From: JADLEX01 sp964586775
Lineage (GTDB): Bacteria > Lernaellota > Lernaellaia > JACKCT01
Length of the DNA stretch: 34,486 bases
Direction of reading: 5' to 3'
Assembly: GCA_964586775.1 (NCBI GenBank)
Contig: CAZPJD010000136.1
Location: 1-34,486, forward strand
The notes under the pieces are model-generated. The model did not search any database. It saw nothing but the letters and a program-made list of their open reading frames with translations, and was not told the DNA's origin. Made by a program: the position numbers and the translations under genes. Positions 8,909 to 16,357 of this stretch are shown here, in pieces (position 1 is the stretch's first letter; each line of letters starts with the position of its first letter).

Positions 8909-8934
8909 GGCGCAGAAATTAGCAGATTCGATCC

Positions 8935-10614
8935 TCAGTCGCCAGACGTCGGGGGCATCGGCGAAACGGCGTTTTCGTCGCTCGCGGCCCGGTTTTTCCG
9001 CCGCCGAAGTCTCGCCCATACCTCGGCGGCCTGACGACGGTCGATCGCGGCCACCGCCAAGGCGTAGGCGCCGACCCCGCCGCCGATCGCCAGCGCGAGT
9101 CCGACGCCCTTTGTCGCGGTGAATCCCGACGTGGTGAAATCGAAAAGCCCCGCGATCCGGCTCACGCAGATCCCCATCACCGCGGAACCGAGTCCCGCGG
9201 TCAGCATGGCCCTGGCGAGCTTGCGCCCGCCGATGAGGCCGAGGCGTTTGCGCAGGATGACGGTCAGCGCCGTGGCGTTGAAACACGCGGCGAGGGTTCC
9301 CGCGAGAGCGAGACCGCCGTGACGCAGCGGCCCGGTCGGATTGACGTGGTGCGTGTACCACGAAATCCAACCGACGGCGTCGGAGCTGGTCGGCCCCATC
9401 ATGGAGAGCCCGGCAACGAGATTGACCGCAAGCGCGCCGATGGCGACGAGCGCGGGCGTGAGCGAATCCTTGAGGGCGTAGAAGGTTGGCACGAGCACCC
9501 GGAGCATGCCGAAACCCAGCAGGCCGAATGCGTAAAAACGCAGCGCGTGCGCGGTCTCCCGCATCGACGTCAGATCGTAGTGCCCACGCTGATAGAGCAC
9601 GTTGCAGATCGGCTCGGCGAGAACGTAGAGCCCGACCGACGCGGGCAGATTGACGAAGATGATCATCCGCATCGCGAAGTTCGTGGTGTCCACGAGCTGC
9701 GCGCGTTCGTTGCGCGCCGCGAGCGCCGAGAGGCTGGGCAGCAGCGCCGTGCCGACGGAGATCGCAAAAACGCCCTGCGGCAGTTCCATGAGGCGGTCGG
9801 CGTAGTACAGGTAGCTGACCGCGCCGGGATCGAGCAGCGACGCGAAGATCTGGTTGACGAAGACATCGAGCGTCGAAACCGACAGGCCGATCATGCCCGG
9901 CAGCATCATGAGTCCGATTCGCGCGAGTTCGGGATCGCGAAACCGGAAGTTGACGCGGGGAATGTGCGAGATCCGCCGCAGCGAAGGAAGTTGCAGGATC
10001 AATTGCAGCACGCCGCCGACGATGACGCCGACGGCGACCGACGTGACCGGCCACTCGAAGTACGACGCCAGCGCGATCGTGCAGCCGATCATGCCGAGGT
10101 TCAGGAAGACCGGCGCGAAGGCGGGCGAGAAAAAGTGCTTGTGCGCGTTCAGCACGCCCATGAAGAGCGCGACGATGCAGATCAGGATCGCATAGGGCAG
10201 CATCACGCGGGTCAGATGGATCGTGATCGCGTCCTTGGCGGGAATCTCGCCGAAGCCCGGCGCGATGAAGGAAACGATGGCCGGGGCGAAGAGGATGCCG
10301 ATCGTGACGAGGCCGATGAGCACGATGGTGAGCAACGTGCACGCCTCGTCGAAGAGCTGACGGGCGCGCTCGGGGCCCTGCTCCTCGCGGACCTTGGCGT
10401 AGATGGGGATGAAGCTGATGGTGAGCGATCCCTCGCCGAAGAGTCGGCGCAGGACGTTGGGGATGCGAAACGCGGCGAAAAAGGCGTCGGCGTAAATGCC
10501 GGTGCCGAAGTAGGCTGCAATGATCGCTTCGCGCACGAAGCCGAGCACGCGGCTGACCATGGTCGCGCCGGCGACGACGGCGGTGGCCCGCAGCACGGTC
10601 CGCTTTTCGCTCAT
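8935..10614 (-). CDS. murJ: Lipid II flippase MurJ (MviN family)
   Basis: The product from ATG 10614 (MSEKRTVLRATAVVAGATMV) is 559 residues, close to the family norm, with about 14 membrane spans. The N-terminal signature YADAFFAAFRIPNVLRRLF followed by GEGSLTISFIPIY is diagnostic. MurJ moves lipid II across the inner membrane for peptidoglycan synthesis. An in-frame ATG 63 bases upstream would overlap the divergent rpsT promoter region and lacks family support. The C-terminal tail (about 40 residues) is charged and cytoplasmic-looking. purL lies 72 bases downstream in the same direction. Confidence 0.94.
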   Translation of the reverse strand: MSEKRTVLRATAVVAGATMVSRVLGFVREAIIAAYFGTGIYADAFFAAFRIPNVLRRLFGEGSLTISFIPIYAKVREEQGPERARQLFDEACTLLTIVLIGLVTIGILFAPAIVSFIAPGFGEIPAKDAITIHLTRVMLPYAILICIVALFMGVLNAHKHFFSPAFAPVFLNLGMIGCTIALASYFEWPVTSVAVGVIVGGVLQLILQLPSLRRISHIPRVNFRFRDPELARIGLMMLPGMIGLSVSTLDVFVNQIFASLLDPGAVSYLYYADRLMELPQGVFAISVGTALLPSLSALAARNERAQLVDTTNFAMRMIIFVNLPASVGLYVLAEPICNVLYQRGHYDLTSMRETAHALRFYAFGLLGFGMLRVLVPTFYALKDSLTPALVAIGALAVNLVAGLSMMGPTSSDAVGWISWYTHHVNPTGPLRHGGLALAGTLAACFNATALTVILRKRLGLIGGRKLARAMLTAGLGSAVMGICVSRIAGLFDFTTSGFTATKGVGLALAIGGGVGAYALAVAAIDRRQAAEVWARLRRRKNRAASDENAVSPMPPTSGD

Positions 10615-10657
10615 GCGACGCCCCCGCCCGTTCGGCTCGAGGTCGATCGGCGCGCAC

Positions 10658-10686
10658 TTGACACGCCAAATGGCCAAATGTATAGA
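10658..10686 (+). promoter_or_regulatory. Promoter of rpsT
   Basis: A consensus TTGACA (10658-10663), 17-base spacer and TATAGA (10681-10686) point at rpsT. The leader of about 50 bases contains GGAGGA (10735-10740) five bases before the GTG start. Confidence 0.75.
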
Positions 10687-10745
10687 GAGCGCCCCGCAAA
10701 CACGCGGGAATTCGTTGTTTTTCGACCTGAGCCCGGAGGAACATC

Positions 10746-11015
10746 GTGGCGAATCACGATTCGGCCGTCAAAAGGAACCGTCAGAACAAAAAGCGCAATG
10801 AGCGCAACCGCTTCGTGCGCGCCACGGTGCGCAGCGCGGCCAAGAAAGTCATGGTCGCGACGGACAGTGGCGAAAAAGAGGGCGTTGGGGACCTGCTGAA
10901 GGAAGCCGCGTCGAAGCTGAACAAGGCCGCCAGCAAGGGCGTCGTGAAAAAGCAGACGGCTTCGCGAAAGATCAGCCGCCTCGCCCGCCGCGTTCACTCC
11001 CTCGCCTCCGCGTGA
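10746..11015 (+). CDS. rpsT: 30S ribosomal protein S20
   Basis: An 89-residue, very basic protein with the S20 pattern: N-terminal MANHDSAVKRNRQNKKRNER and a C-terminal KGVVKKQTASRKISRLARRV that binds 16S rRNA. It starts with GTG preceded by a strong GGAGGA. A non-ATG start is common for rpsT and is linked in E. coli to autogenous control; whether that applies here is inference. It diverges from murJ, and its last 22 bases overlap the end of holA on the other strand. Confidence 0.96.
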   Translation: MANHDSAVKRNRQNKKRNERNRFVRATVRSAAKKVMVATDSGEKEGVGDLLKEAASKLNKAASKGVVKKQTASRKISRLARRVHSLASA

Positions 11016-12001
11016 TTTCCGCATAGATCCAGGATCATCCGTTCCAGGATGATCCGATCGTTCGCGCGGCTGTTTTTCAGATCGAAATCCGTTCGAGAGA
11101 GATTGACGAGGGCTCGCAGCAGGTCGTCGCGCCGGTAGTGGCGCGCCTGCGCCTGCATCTTCTGCACCACGTAGGGATGCGCGCCCAGTTCGCGGGCGAT
11201 GTCGTCCGCGCTCATCTGCTTTTCGTGCAGTTCCTTCACCAGTAGCAGCTTGCGCACATGGCCCGCGATGGCCGAGTGCACGCGAATCGGGTGCTGCCCC
11301 GTTTCGAGCATGCCGTCGAGAAAGAAGAACGCCTTGGCCCGGTTCTTCTCGCCGATCGCGTCGGTCAGGTCAAAAACGCTCTCGGTCTTGAGCGCCACCA
11401 TGACGGCCTGAACGTCGGCGAGGTCGATCGTCGCCTTCGCCTCGGCGAACAGCGCGCTCTTTTCCACCTCCGACTCGATCCGGTGCAGATCATCACCAAG
11501 CTGCGCGGCCAGAAACGACGCGGCGTCGTCGGCCAGCTTCTTGCCCCGTTCGCGCGCCATGCGCGACGCCCAGGCAGCGATCTGATTCGGTTTCAGCTTG
11601 TCGAACTCCACCAGCGAGCCGTCGGCCTTGGCGACCTTGGCGAGCGCCGAGCGTTTGTCGAGCTTCTCGCCCTCAACGACGATGGTACACGTGTCGAGAC
11701 GCTCCTGCGCGAGCGCGCCGAGCATCTGAAGGTCCTCGGTCTTCAGATTGTGAGCCGCGCGGATCAGGATCACGCGCCTCGCCGCCATCATGGGATAGGT
11801 GCGCGCGATCCGCGACAAATTCGCCAGCGAATCCTGCCCGCCCTGAAAACGGTCCATGTTGAAGTCGGCGTTCCCGCCGCCCAGCGCCGCCGTGACAATC
11901 AGGTGATTGGCGCGCACGCGGATATACGCCGACGGACCGACCACGACGTAGATCGGCGCAATGGCCTTCGTGAGCTGTTTTTCGAGTTCCTCGAGGGTCA
12001 T
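10994..12001 (-). CDS. holA: DNA polymerase III subunit delta
   Basis: A 335-residue clamp-loader delta subunit. It opens the beta clamp within the gamma complex. Visible signs are the N-terminal PIYVVVGPSAYIRVRANHLI, a degenerate AAA+ region with LIRAAHNLK and IVVEGEKLDKRSALAK, and the C-terminal collar HPIRVHSAIAGHVRKLLLVK with LELERMILD-like helices (LERMILDLC). The start ATG (12001) overlaps the lptE stop by four bases, the classic lptE-holA order. The 3' end overlaps rpsT antisense by 22 bases. Confidence 0.92.
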   Translation of the reverse strand: MTLEELEKQLTKAIAPIYVVVGPSAYIRVRANHLIVTAALGGGNADFNMDRFQGGQDSLANLSRIARTYPMMAARRVILIRAAHNLKTEDLQMLGALAQERLDTCTIVVEGEKLDKRSALAKVAKADGSLVEFDKLKPNQIAAWASRMARERGKKLADDAASFLAAQLGDDLHRIESEVEKSALFAEAKATIDLADVQAVMVALKTESVFDLTDAIGEKNRAKAFFFLDGMLETGQHPIRVHSAIAGHVRKLLLVKELHEKQMSADDIARELGAHPYVVQKMQAQARHYRRDDLLRALVNLSRTDFDLKNSRANDRIILERMILDLCGNHAEARE

Positions 12002-12525
12002 TCGGCGAACCCGTCGAAGATGCGTGCGTGAAGGTCATCGGCCATGCGCTCGGCGATGCTGCGGATGGCGGCCTTCTTATTCGCCTCGCTCTCAAAAACA
12101 TCCGGCGGCGCCTGATAGTCGGCGATCTGGGCGATGCCACGGTCGTTCCAGATCACCCGCCCGTCGGGCAGGACGATCTTGACGTGCACCTGCATCGAGG
12201 CGCGGTACTCCACGGCGAAATCGGAGCGCGAAAAGCTGATCGGCTTGGTGTTGAACTTACGGATCACGCCCACCAGCACCGCGTCGGCGTCCTCGACGTT
12301 CGCGAGTTCCACGAAGCGATGCAGCAAGAACTCGCCGCGGATCGCGTCGGTCACCACCGATTCGAGCCCGGCCTCATACGTGTCGTTGCGAAACACGGGA
12401 ATCGCCACGCGGTGAATCGAGGCGTCGAGGTTGACGCCGCGCGCCTCGCGCGAATAGCCGCAGGATGTCGCCGATAAAGCCAGGATCAACCCCGCAAGCG
12501 CACGGACCGCTCCGCGCCGTGCCAT
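11998..12525 (-). CDS. lptE: LPS-assembly lipoprotein LptE
   Basis: From ATG 12525 the product is 175 residues with a lipoprotein signal MARRGAVRALAGLILALSAT and lipidated Cys22 (lipobox ATSC). The mature text GYSREARGVNLDASIHRVAI, the segment IPVFRNDTYEAGLESVVTDAI and the downstream 'ADAVLVGVIRKFNTKPISFSR' match LptE, which plugs LptD in the outer membrane. An ATG at 12570 would add 15 residues, but these are encoded by an intrinsic terminator hairpin and spoil the signal peptide, so the shorter form is preferred. Neither start has a good ribosome-binding site. The overlap with holA supports joint expression. Confidence 0.85.
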   Translation of the reverse strand: MARRGAVRALAGLILALSATSCGYSREARGVNLDASIHRVAIPVFRNDTYEAGLESVVTDAIRGEFLLHRFVELANVEDADAVLVGVIRKFNTKPISFSRSDFAVEYRASMQVHVKIVLPDGRVIWNDRGIAQIADYQAPPDVFESEANKKAAIRSIAERMADDLHARIFDGFAE

Positions 12526-12526
12526 G

Positions 12527-12554
12527 AAAAACGGCACACCCGTTGGGCGTGCCG
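12527..12554 (-). terminator. Intrinsic terminator of the small exported-protein gene, directly before lptE
   Basis: On the minus strand CGGCACGCCC-AAC-GGGTGTGCCG forms a ten-base stem with one mismatch and a three-base loop. It is followed at once by TTTTT (12531-12527). It lies 28 bases past the stop at 12582, and the lptE ATG follows two bases after the T-run. Confidence 0.75.
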
Positions 12555-12581
12555 CTTCGTTTGCCGCCATGAGCGGGCCGT

Positions 12582-13064
12582 TCAGTCTGTGATGACGTTG
12601 ACCACGAAGGAGTTGTCGGCGGCGGCCCACGTGACCACGTAGCGCTCGTTGCCGGCGGTGAAGTAGAACTTCACCACGCCCGTGGCCTTGTCGAAGTTTT
12701 GGAGCGGCGGCGCGAAGAAGAGCCGCTGCTCGTAGTGCTTGGTGGCGCTCTCGAAGAAGTGCAGGTTGAAGTTCATCTTGGTCTGGTCGGAGAGCCGGTA
12801 GATGATCTGCCCGCCGGACTCGATGACCGCGTCGTTCACCACAACGCCGCCGCGCAGGGGCGTCAGGCGGAAGTACAGGCGATTGACCTGACCCTTGTCG
12901 AAGTCGAGCAGCACGTTGCTCACGCGCACGCCGTGCTTGTGATCCCAGTAGGTGCCGTCGAAGGTCAGCCACTGATCGGGAGGTTGGAGCGTATCGGCGG
13001 CGGCCGCCAGCGGGACCGCGGAAACGAGCAGGGCCGTCAGAACGATCAGGAAAGCCTTTTTCAT
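12582..13064 (-). CDS. Small exported protein of unknown function (160 aa)
   Basis: The ATG at 13064 has GGGAG upstream and a consensus promoter 35 bases further on. The first 23 residues, MKKAFLIVLTALLVSAVPLA followed by AAA, are a clear Sec signal. The mature part (about 137 residues) is rich in aromatic and beta-forming residues, for example WLTFDGTYWDHKHGVRVSNV, RLYFRLTPLRGG and GVVKFYFTAGNERYVV. It has no Cys and no membrane span, so it is probably periplasmic or surface-exposed. The unit has its own promoter and terminator, so it is monocistronic and probably strongly expressed. I do not recognise the family. Confidence 0.8.
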   Translation of the reverse strand: MKKAFLIVLTALLVSAVPLAAAADTLQPPDQWLTFDGTYWDHKHGVRVSNVLLDFDKGQVNRLYFRLTPLRGGVVVNDAVIESGGQIIYRLSDQTKMNFNLHFFESATKHYEQRLFFAPPLQNFDKATGVVKFYFTAGNERYVVTWAAADNSFVVNVITD

Positions 13065-13097
13065 CTCGAAAGCTCCCGGGTGGCGAAACTTGGTCGG

Positions 13098-13126
13098 TTT
13101 ATACGGGCACGGGGCCGCACTGTCAA
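13098..13126 (-). promoter_or_regulatory. Near-consensus promoter of the 160-aa exported-protein gene
   Basis: TTGACA (13126-13121), exactly 17 bases, then TATAAA (13103-13098). The predicted start near 13091 leaves a 27-base leader with a ribosome-binding site. It is the best sigma-70 match read in the window. Confidence 0.8.
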
Positions 13127-13155
13127 TAACGCTCGACCCGTTCGAAGGGACGATT

Positions 13156-13243
13156 GGCGCTGGTTTGATCGATGTGCGGCGCGGGCTTGGTGGATGCGTG
13201 GCGCGGGCTTGATCGATGCGTGGCGCGGGCTTGATCGATGTGT
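13156..13243. repeat. 22-bp tandem repeat, four copies
   Basis: Four head-to-tail units begin at 13156, 13178, 13200 and 13222. The consensus is close to GGCGCGGGCTTGATCGATG plus three variable bases. Units three and four differ at one position. A fifth, diverged half-unit starting GGCGCGGG continues at 13244. Each complete unit except the second holds an ATCGAT palindrome. There are no spacers, so this is not a CRISPR array. Confidence 0.85.
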
Positions 13244-13277
13244 GGCGCGGGCGCCCTCGCCCGCGACAAGAGAGGTT

Positions 13278-13301
13278 GGACCCGGCCTCGCGGCCGGGTC
13301 C
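13278..13301 (-). terminator. Perfect hairpin downstream of the 13316-13810 coding remnant
   Basis: GGACCCGGCC-TCGC-GGCCGGGTCC is a perfect ten-pair stem with a four-base loop, 15 bases past the stop. There is no T-run on the minus strand, so it may stabilise an mRNA end rather than terminate unaided. Confidence 0.45.
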
Positions 13302-13315
13302 GTCGGTGAGCGTCG

Positions 13316-13810
13316 TTACTCGCAGCCGTCCGGGTTCGTCTCGCCGTCGAAGAGCACGAACGCGAAGGTCAGCGTGTTCTCGAAGATCGCGGGGACCGAA
13401 TACGACGTCGTGTCGTACGTGGTTTCCAGGTCGATCGTCAGGCCGCTCGTCATGGCGGGCACGTTGACCATCAGGAACGACGGATCGTACGGACCGCTCC
13501 ACATCGAAAACCCGAAGACCCAGCCGGTATCTTCGTCGAGCGAGGTATATTCCAGTTCCTCGACCAGCAGATCGGTGAACACATCGATCGGCATGAGCGG
13601 GAATTCGAGCGGCGAGCCCGAAATGGCTGGAAGCTGGTAGATATAGGACTGGATGTAGTCGGTTTTCGTGCAGGTCACCGCGAAGTTATACCACGGATCG
13701 TCATCGGGACGCAGCGGCATCTCCGGCAGGCGGAACGTGTAGATTCCGTTCGCGCCTTCCACGGGGGCGATGTACGGAACCAGAGGCGAGCCGGAATTTC
13801 TGCTGGCCAC
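13316..13810 (-). pseudogene. Headless coding remnant, 164 codons, probably the C-terminal part of a larger exported protein
   Basis: Coding is clear to the stop at 13316 but the start is not. The frame is closed by a TAA about 12 bases before a GTG at 13810, which has no ribosome-binding site. The predicted text begins in mid-domain (SRNSGSPLVPYIAPVEGANG), continuing into IYTFRLPEMPLRPDDDPWYN and FAVTCTKTDYIQSYIYQLPA. This reads like the second half of a carboxypeptidase-regulatory/SdrD-like beta domain that normally sits behind a signal peptide. The rest (MPIDVFTDLLVEELEY, SMWSGPYDPSFLMVNVPAMT) is beta-rich and ends NPDGCE. I infer 5' truncation; a genuine short GTG-started gene remains possible. 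Confidence 0.5.
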
Positions 13811-13916
13811 ATAATAGAGTGATTACCTGACAGGATTTCCAAAATCCGCCACGACACGTTTTCGGCGAGTAAAAAGTTTCATTTTTGCGAATATCGGCGA
13901 TCTCGAACGTACGGGG

Positions 13917-14039
13917 CTGTCATTTCGAGCGAGGCCGTCAGGCCGAGTCGAGAAATCCCTTTTGTTAACGAAGAGCTAAGGGATTCCTCCGCTCCACTTC
14001 ACTCCGTTCGGAACGATCGAAATGAACGCCGAACGGAGT
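13917..14039. repeat. Imperfect palindromic intergenic repeat (MITE/REP-like)
   Basis: The arms CATTTCGAGCG (13921-13931) and CGATCGAAATG (14014-14024) are near-inverted, as are GAGAAATCCCTTTT and AAGGGATTCCTC nearer the centre. The style (TGTCATTTCGAGCG...GAGAAATCCC...GGGATTCCTC...) matches a family of palindromic repeats scattered in many bacterial genomes. A second perfect 11-base inverted pair, ACTCCGTTCGG (14001-14011) and CCGAACGGAGT (14029-14039), extends the right side. Confidence 0.7.
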
Positions 14040-14164
14040 CTTTCAGCGGACTGGTCGCTCAGCGGCGGTGCATGAAATGTCCAGTCGTCGCCCTGCGCGT
14101 GGGCGAAAGCGGGGAAGACCATCAGGATCATCAGTATCAACGGGATCGCATTTCTCGGTTTCAT
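13976..14164 (-). pseudogene. Signal-peptide ORF truncated by the palindromic repeat
   Basis: A real translation start is present: AAGGAGAGTAAAGG precedes the ATG at 14164, and MKPRNAIPLILMILMVFPAF with cleavage at AHA/QG is a textbook Sec signal. After about 20 mature residues the reading frame enters the palindromic repeat, which encodes the last 18 or so residues (AFISIVPNGVKWSGGIP) and the stop. The original gene was therefore probably longer and interrupted. The headless remnant 13316-13810 lies on the same strand just beyond and could be its other end, but I cannot show continuity. Confidence 0.55.
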
Positions 14165-14543
14165 CCTTTACTCTCCTTATGGTACGTGATTCCGCGAGAG
14201 CTTCCGCCCCCATGACCGAAGCCCCGCGATCGGAACGGACTTGAAAACCATGACAGATGGCGATGGACGACGCAAGCGAAAAATGATGGAGTATTCCGAA
14301 TTTTTCGTGGAACGAGCGTAAAAATTCAGAAAAAAGGAGGCTCCGAAGCGGCGTCGGGCGGTTTCGGATAGAGTTATTTCTATGTCGGGATCGAAAATTT
14401 GACGATTGACAGGGAGGCGCGATTGTGCATCCGGAGATATCAGCCGATCATTTACTGAAAAACCCATCCTCTGGACGTGGGTCTCACTTGTCGGACGCGT
14501 CCAGGGCGACTAGAGTGGTTCCACGGATTGAGGAGGAAACGGG
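14165..14543. other. Intergenic region, relatively AT-rich
   Basis: About 380 bases separate the truncated signal-peptide ORF from the FG-GAP gene. The right end holds the FG-GAP promoter and AGGAGG. The rest, more AT-rich than its surroundings, contains only a 96-codon minus-strand frame that I do not believe (see rejected items). No repeat, tRNA or terminator was seen. Confidence 0.6.
14488..14516 (+). promoter_or_regulatory. Promoter of the FG-GAP protein gene
   Basis: TTGTCG (14488-14493), 17 bases, TAGAGT (14511-14516). The start would be near 14523, with AGGAGG (14531-14536) upstream of the ATG at 14544. Confidence 0.55.
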
Positions 14544-16160
14544 ATGACACGTCGCAAAGGCTACGATTTCGTGGCGTTGCTTTTGGGGTTGCTGCTGCTC
14601 GCCCCTGCTTTGGTCAGCGCCACGTTCATATCGGATCTCCCCGACTGGACGGTCATTCGGATGACAGGCGGAGGCGGATCTTTTGGATGGGATGTATCCG
14701 GCGCAGGAGACGTGAACGGCGACGGATTTGGAGATGTGATCGTTACGGCACCCTTTTTTCAGAGCGAGGAAGAAGACATCCAAGAAGGCGGGGCGTGGGT
14801 CTATGCCGGCTCGACGGGCGGACTCGGAACGGATGCGATTTGGATCTACGAAAGCGATCATCCCATCGCAAACTTCGGCCTCAGCGCCGATTCGGCGGGC
14901 GACGTGAACGGCGACGGATACGGAGACATCGTGGTCGGTGCACCGAGGTACAAAGAGCCCGACTGGCCCAACGAACGCGGTGCGGCTTATGTCTTTCACG
15001 GTTCGCCGGACGGGCTCTCTCAAGAGTACGGCAACTTCTTCACGACGACCGTCGATCAGCCTGTGGCCTTTTTCGGTCAATCCGTCGCGGGCGCGGGGGA
15101 CATCGACGGCGACGGTTACGACGATGTGGCCGTTGGGGTTCAGCGGTACGACAGCGGGGACGGCGAGCGGCGCGGCGCGATCTTCGTGTACTACGGCTCG
15201 CCGGACGGGCTCGCGGACGAGGCGGACATCGTCCCCGCGGACCCGGAGATCGGCGGGTACTATTTCGATCTCGCGGCGGCCGGGGACGTGAACGGAGACG
15301 GATACGCCGATCTGATCGCGGGCGGCATCGGCTTTGTCGATAGCATCGAATTGGGGGCGGCGTACGTCTATCTGGGCACCGCGGACGGCCTCGAGAACGC
15401 CCCGTCGTGGTATCTCGTTTCCGATCAACCCCCGCAGTCTAATTTTGCTGACAACGTCGCCGGGGCGGGGGACGTGAACGGCGACGGATTTGACGACGTG
15501 CTGGTCGGAGCGTACGGCTACGAGCGTCCCGATCTGCCCGATGGCGCGGCGTTCCTGTATTTCGGTTCACCCTCGGGACCCTCGTCAGTGGCCGATTGGG
15601 CCGGATATGCTACCGACTTCGTTCCGATGACCGAGAACGCAGAAGCATTCTACAGTGCCGATTTGGACGGTGCCGGCGATGTGGATGGCGACGGCTTCGA
15701 CGACCTCGTCATTGGGGCCAGCGGCTAAACTACCTCGTCGGTTTCACCGCTGCAGGGGGCGGTGTTCGTTTATCGAGGCTCGCCCACCGGCCCGGCCGAG
15801 ACGCCCGACTGGATCGGCTACGCGCCGGACGAATACTGGGGCTACCTCGGCTTCCCGCGGCCTGTCACAGGCGCGGGGGACGTGAACGGCGACGGGCACG
15901 CGGACATCATTGTCGGCGATGATGTTTATCGAATCGGCGAGGAATTGGGGGGCGGGGCGGCTGCGTATTACGGCGGGCCGGTGGACGGCGACGATGACGA
16001 CGATGTCGACGATGATGGGGACGACGACGCGGACGACGACGGCGGCGGCAATGACGACAGCGACGACGACGCGGGCGCGGACGACGACATCGTCCCCGAC
16101 ACGAACGGCTCGCGCGGCGACTCGCTGGTGCAGGACGACGACGGCCCCTGCGGGTGCTGA
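14544..16160 (+). pseudogene. FG-GAP (integrin-alpha-like) seven-blade propeller protein with Asp-rich tail, broken by an in-frame TAA at 15726
   Basis: The frame starts with a good RBS (AGGAGG) and a Sec signal (MTRRKGYDFVALLLGLLLLA...VSA/TF). Six FG-GAP repeats follow, each with a calcium-binding GAGDVNGDG(F/Y)xD core, near residues 53, 113, 189, 247, 311 and 377. The frame then hits TAA (15726-15728, codon 395). In the same frame a seventh repeat follows (GAGDVNGDGHADIIVG) and then a poly-Asp linker ending GPCGC at 16160. The seven repeats equal one complete propeller, so the intact product was about 538 residues. One base (for example TAC for Tyr, as in sister repeats ending GAYGY) would restore it. 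As read, only the 394-residue form is made. It is presumably a secreted or surface protein. Confidence 0.8.
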
Positions 16161-16320
16161 AAGCCTCGTAAAACCGGAATCCGGAACCTGAACAGCCGCA
16201 GGTGTCGCCGGTCAATCAAGAAAACGACGCTCAGGTCCCGCGTCATGGCAATCTCGATTGCCTCGTAGCAACCGCGTGACTTTTCATCGAGGTCGTTGTC
16301 GGATTCGAACGCGCGGCTCT

Positions 16321-16348
16321 TTGAAATCGCCCGACGCGGTGATAAGGT
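16321..16348 (+). promoter_or_regulatory. Candidate promoter with -10 box nine bases before the ATPase ATG
   Basis: TTGAAA (16321-16326), 16 bases, TAAGGT (16343-16348), then nine bases to the ATG at 16358. No ribosome-binding site lies between, so the operon's first gene may be translated from a leaderless mRNA. Confidence 0.5.
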
Positions 16349-16357
16349 GCGCTCCCC

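Noticed and set aside
6718..8922. Long plus-strand open frame (734 codons) opposite purL
   Set aside because: It is antisense to a strongly supported purL and its protein is Arg/His/Val-rich low-complexity text, the usual mirror of GC-rich coding DNA.
9319..10899. Long plus-strand open frame opposite murJ and across rpsT
   Set aside because: It is antisense to murJ, rich in Arg/Asp/Glu, and conflicts with the certain rpsT frame.
13156..13251. Possible CRISPR array
   Set aside because: The repeats are directly adjacent with no spacers, and no cas genes are present.
14177..14467. 96-codon minus-strand frame upstream of the truncated signal-peptide ORF
   Set aside because: It has no proper RBS spacing, no signal, no domain-like pattern, and lies in AT-richer intergenic DNA.
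16295..16325. tRNA-like T-arm (GCGCGTTCGAATCCGA) on the minus strand
   Set aside because: The flanking bases do not pair as a T stem, and no anticodon or acceptor stem can be drawn.
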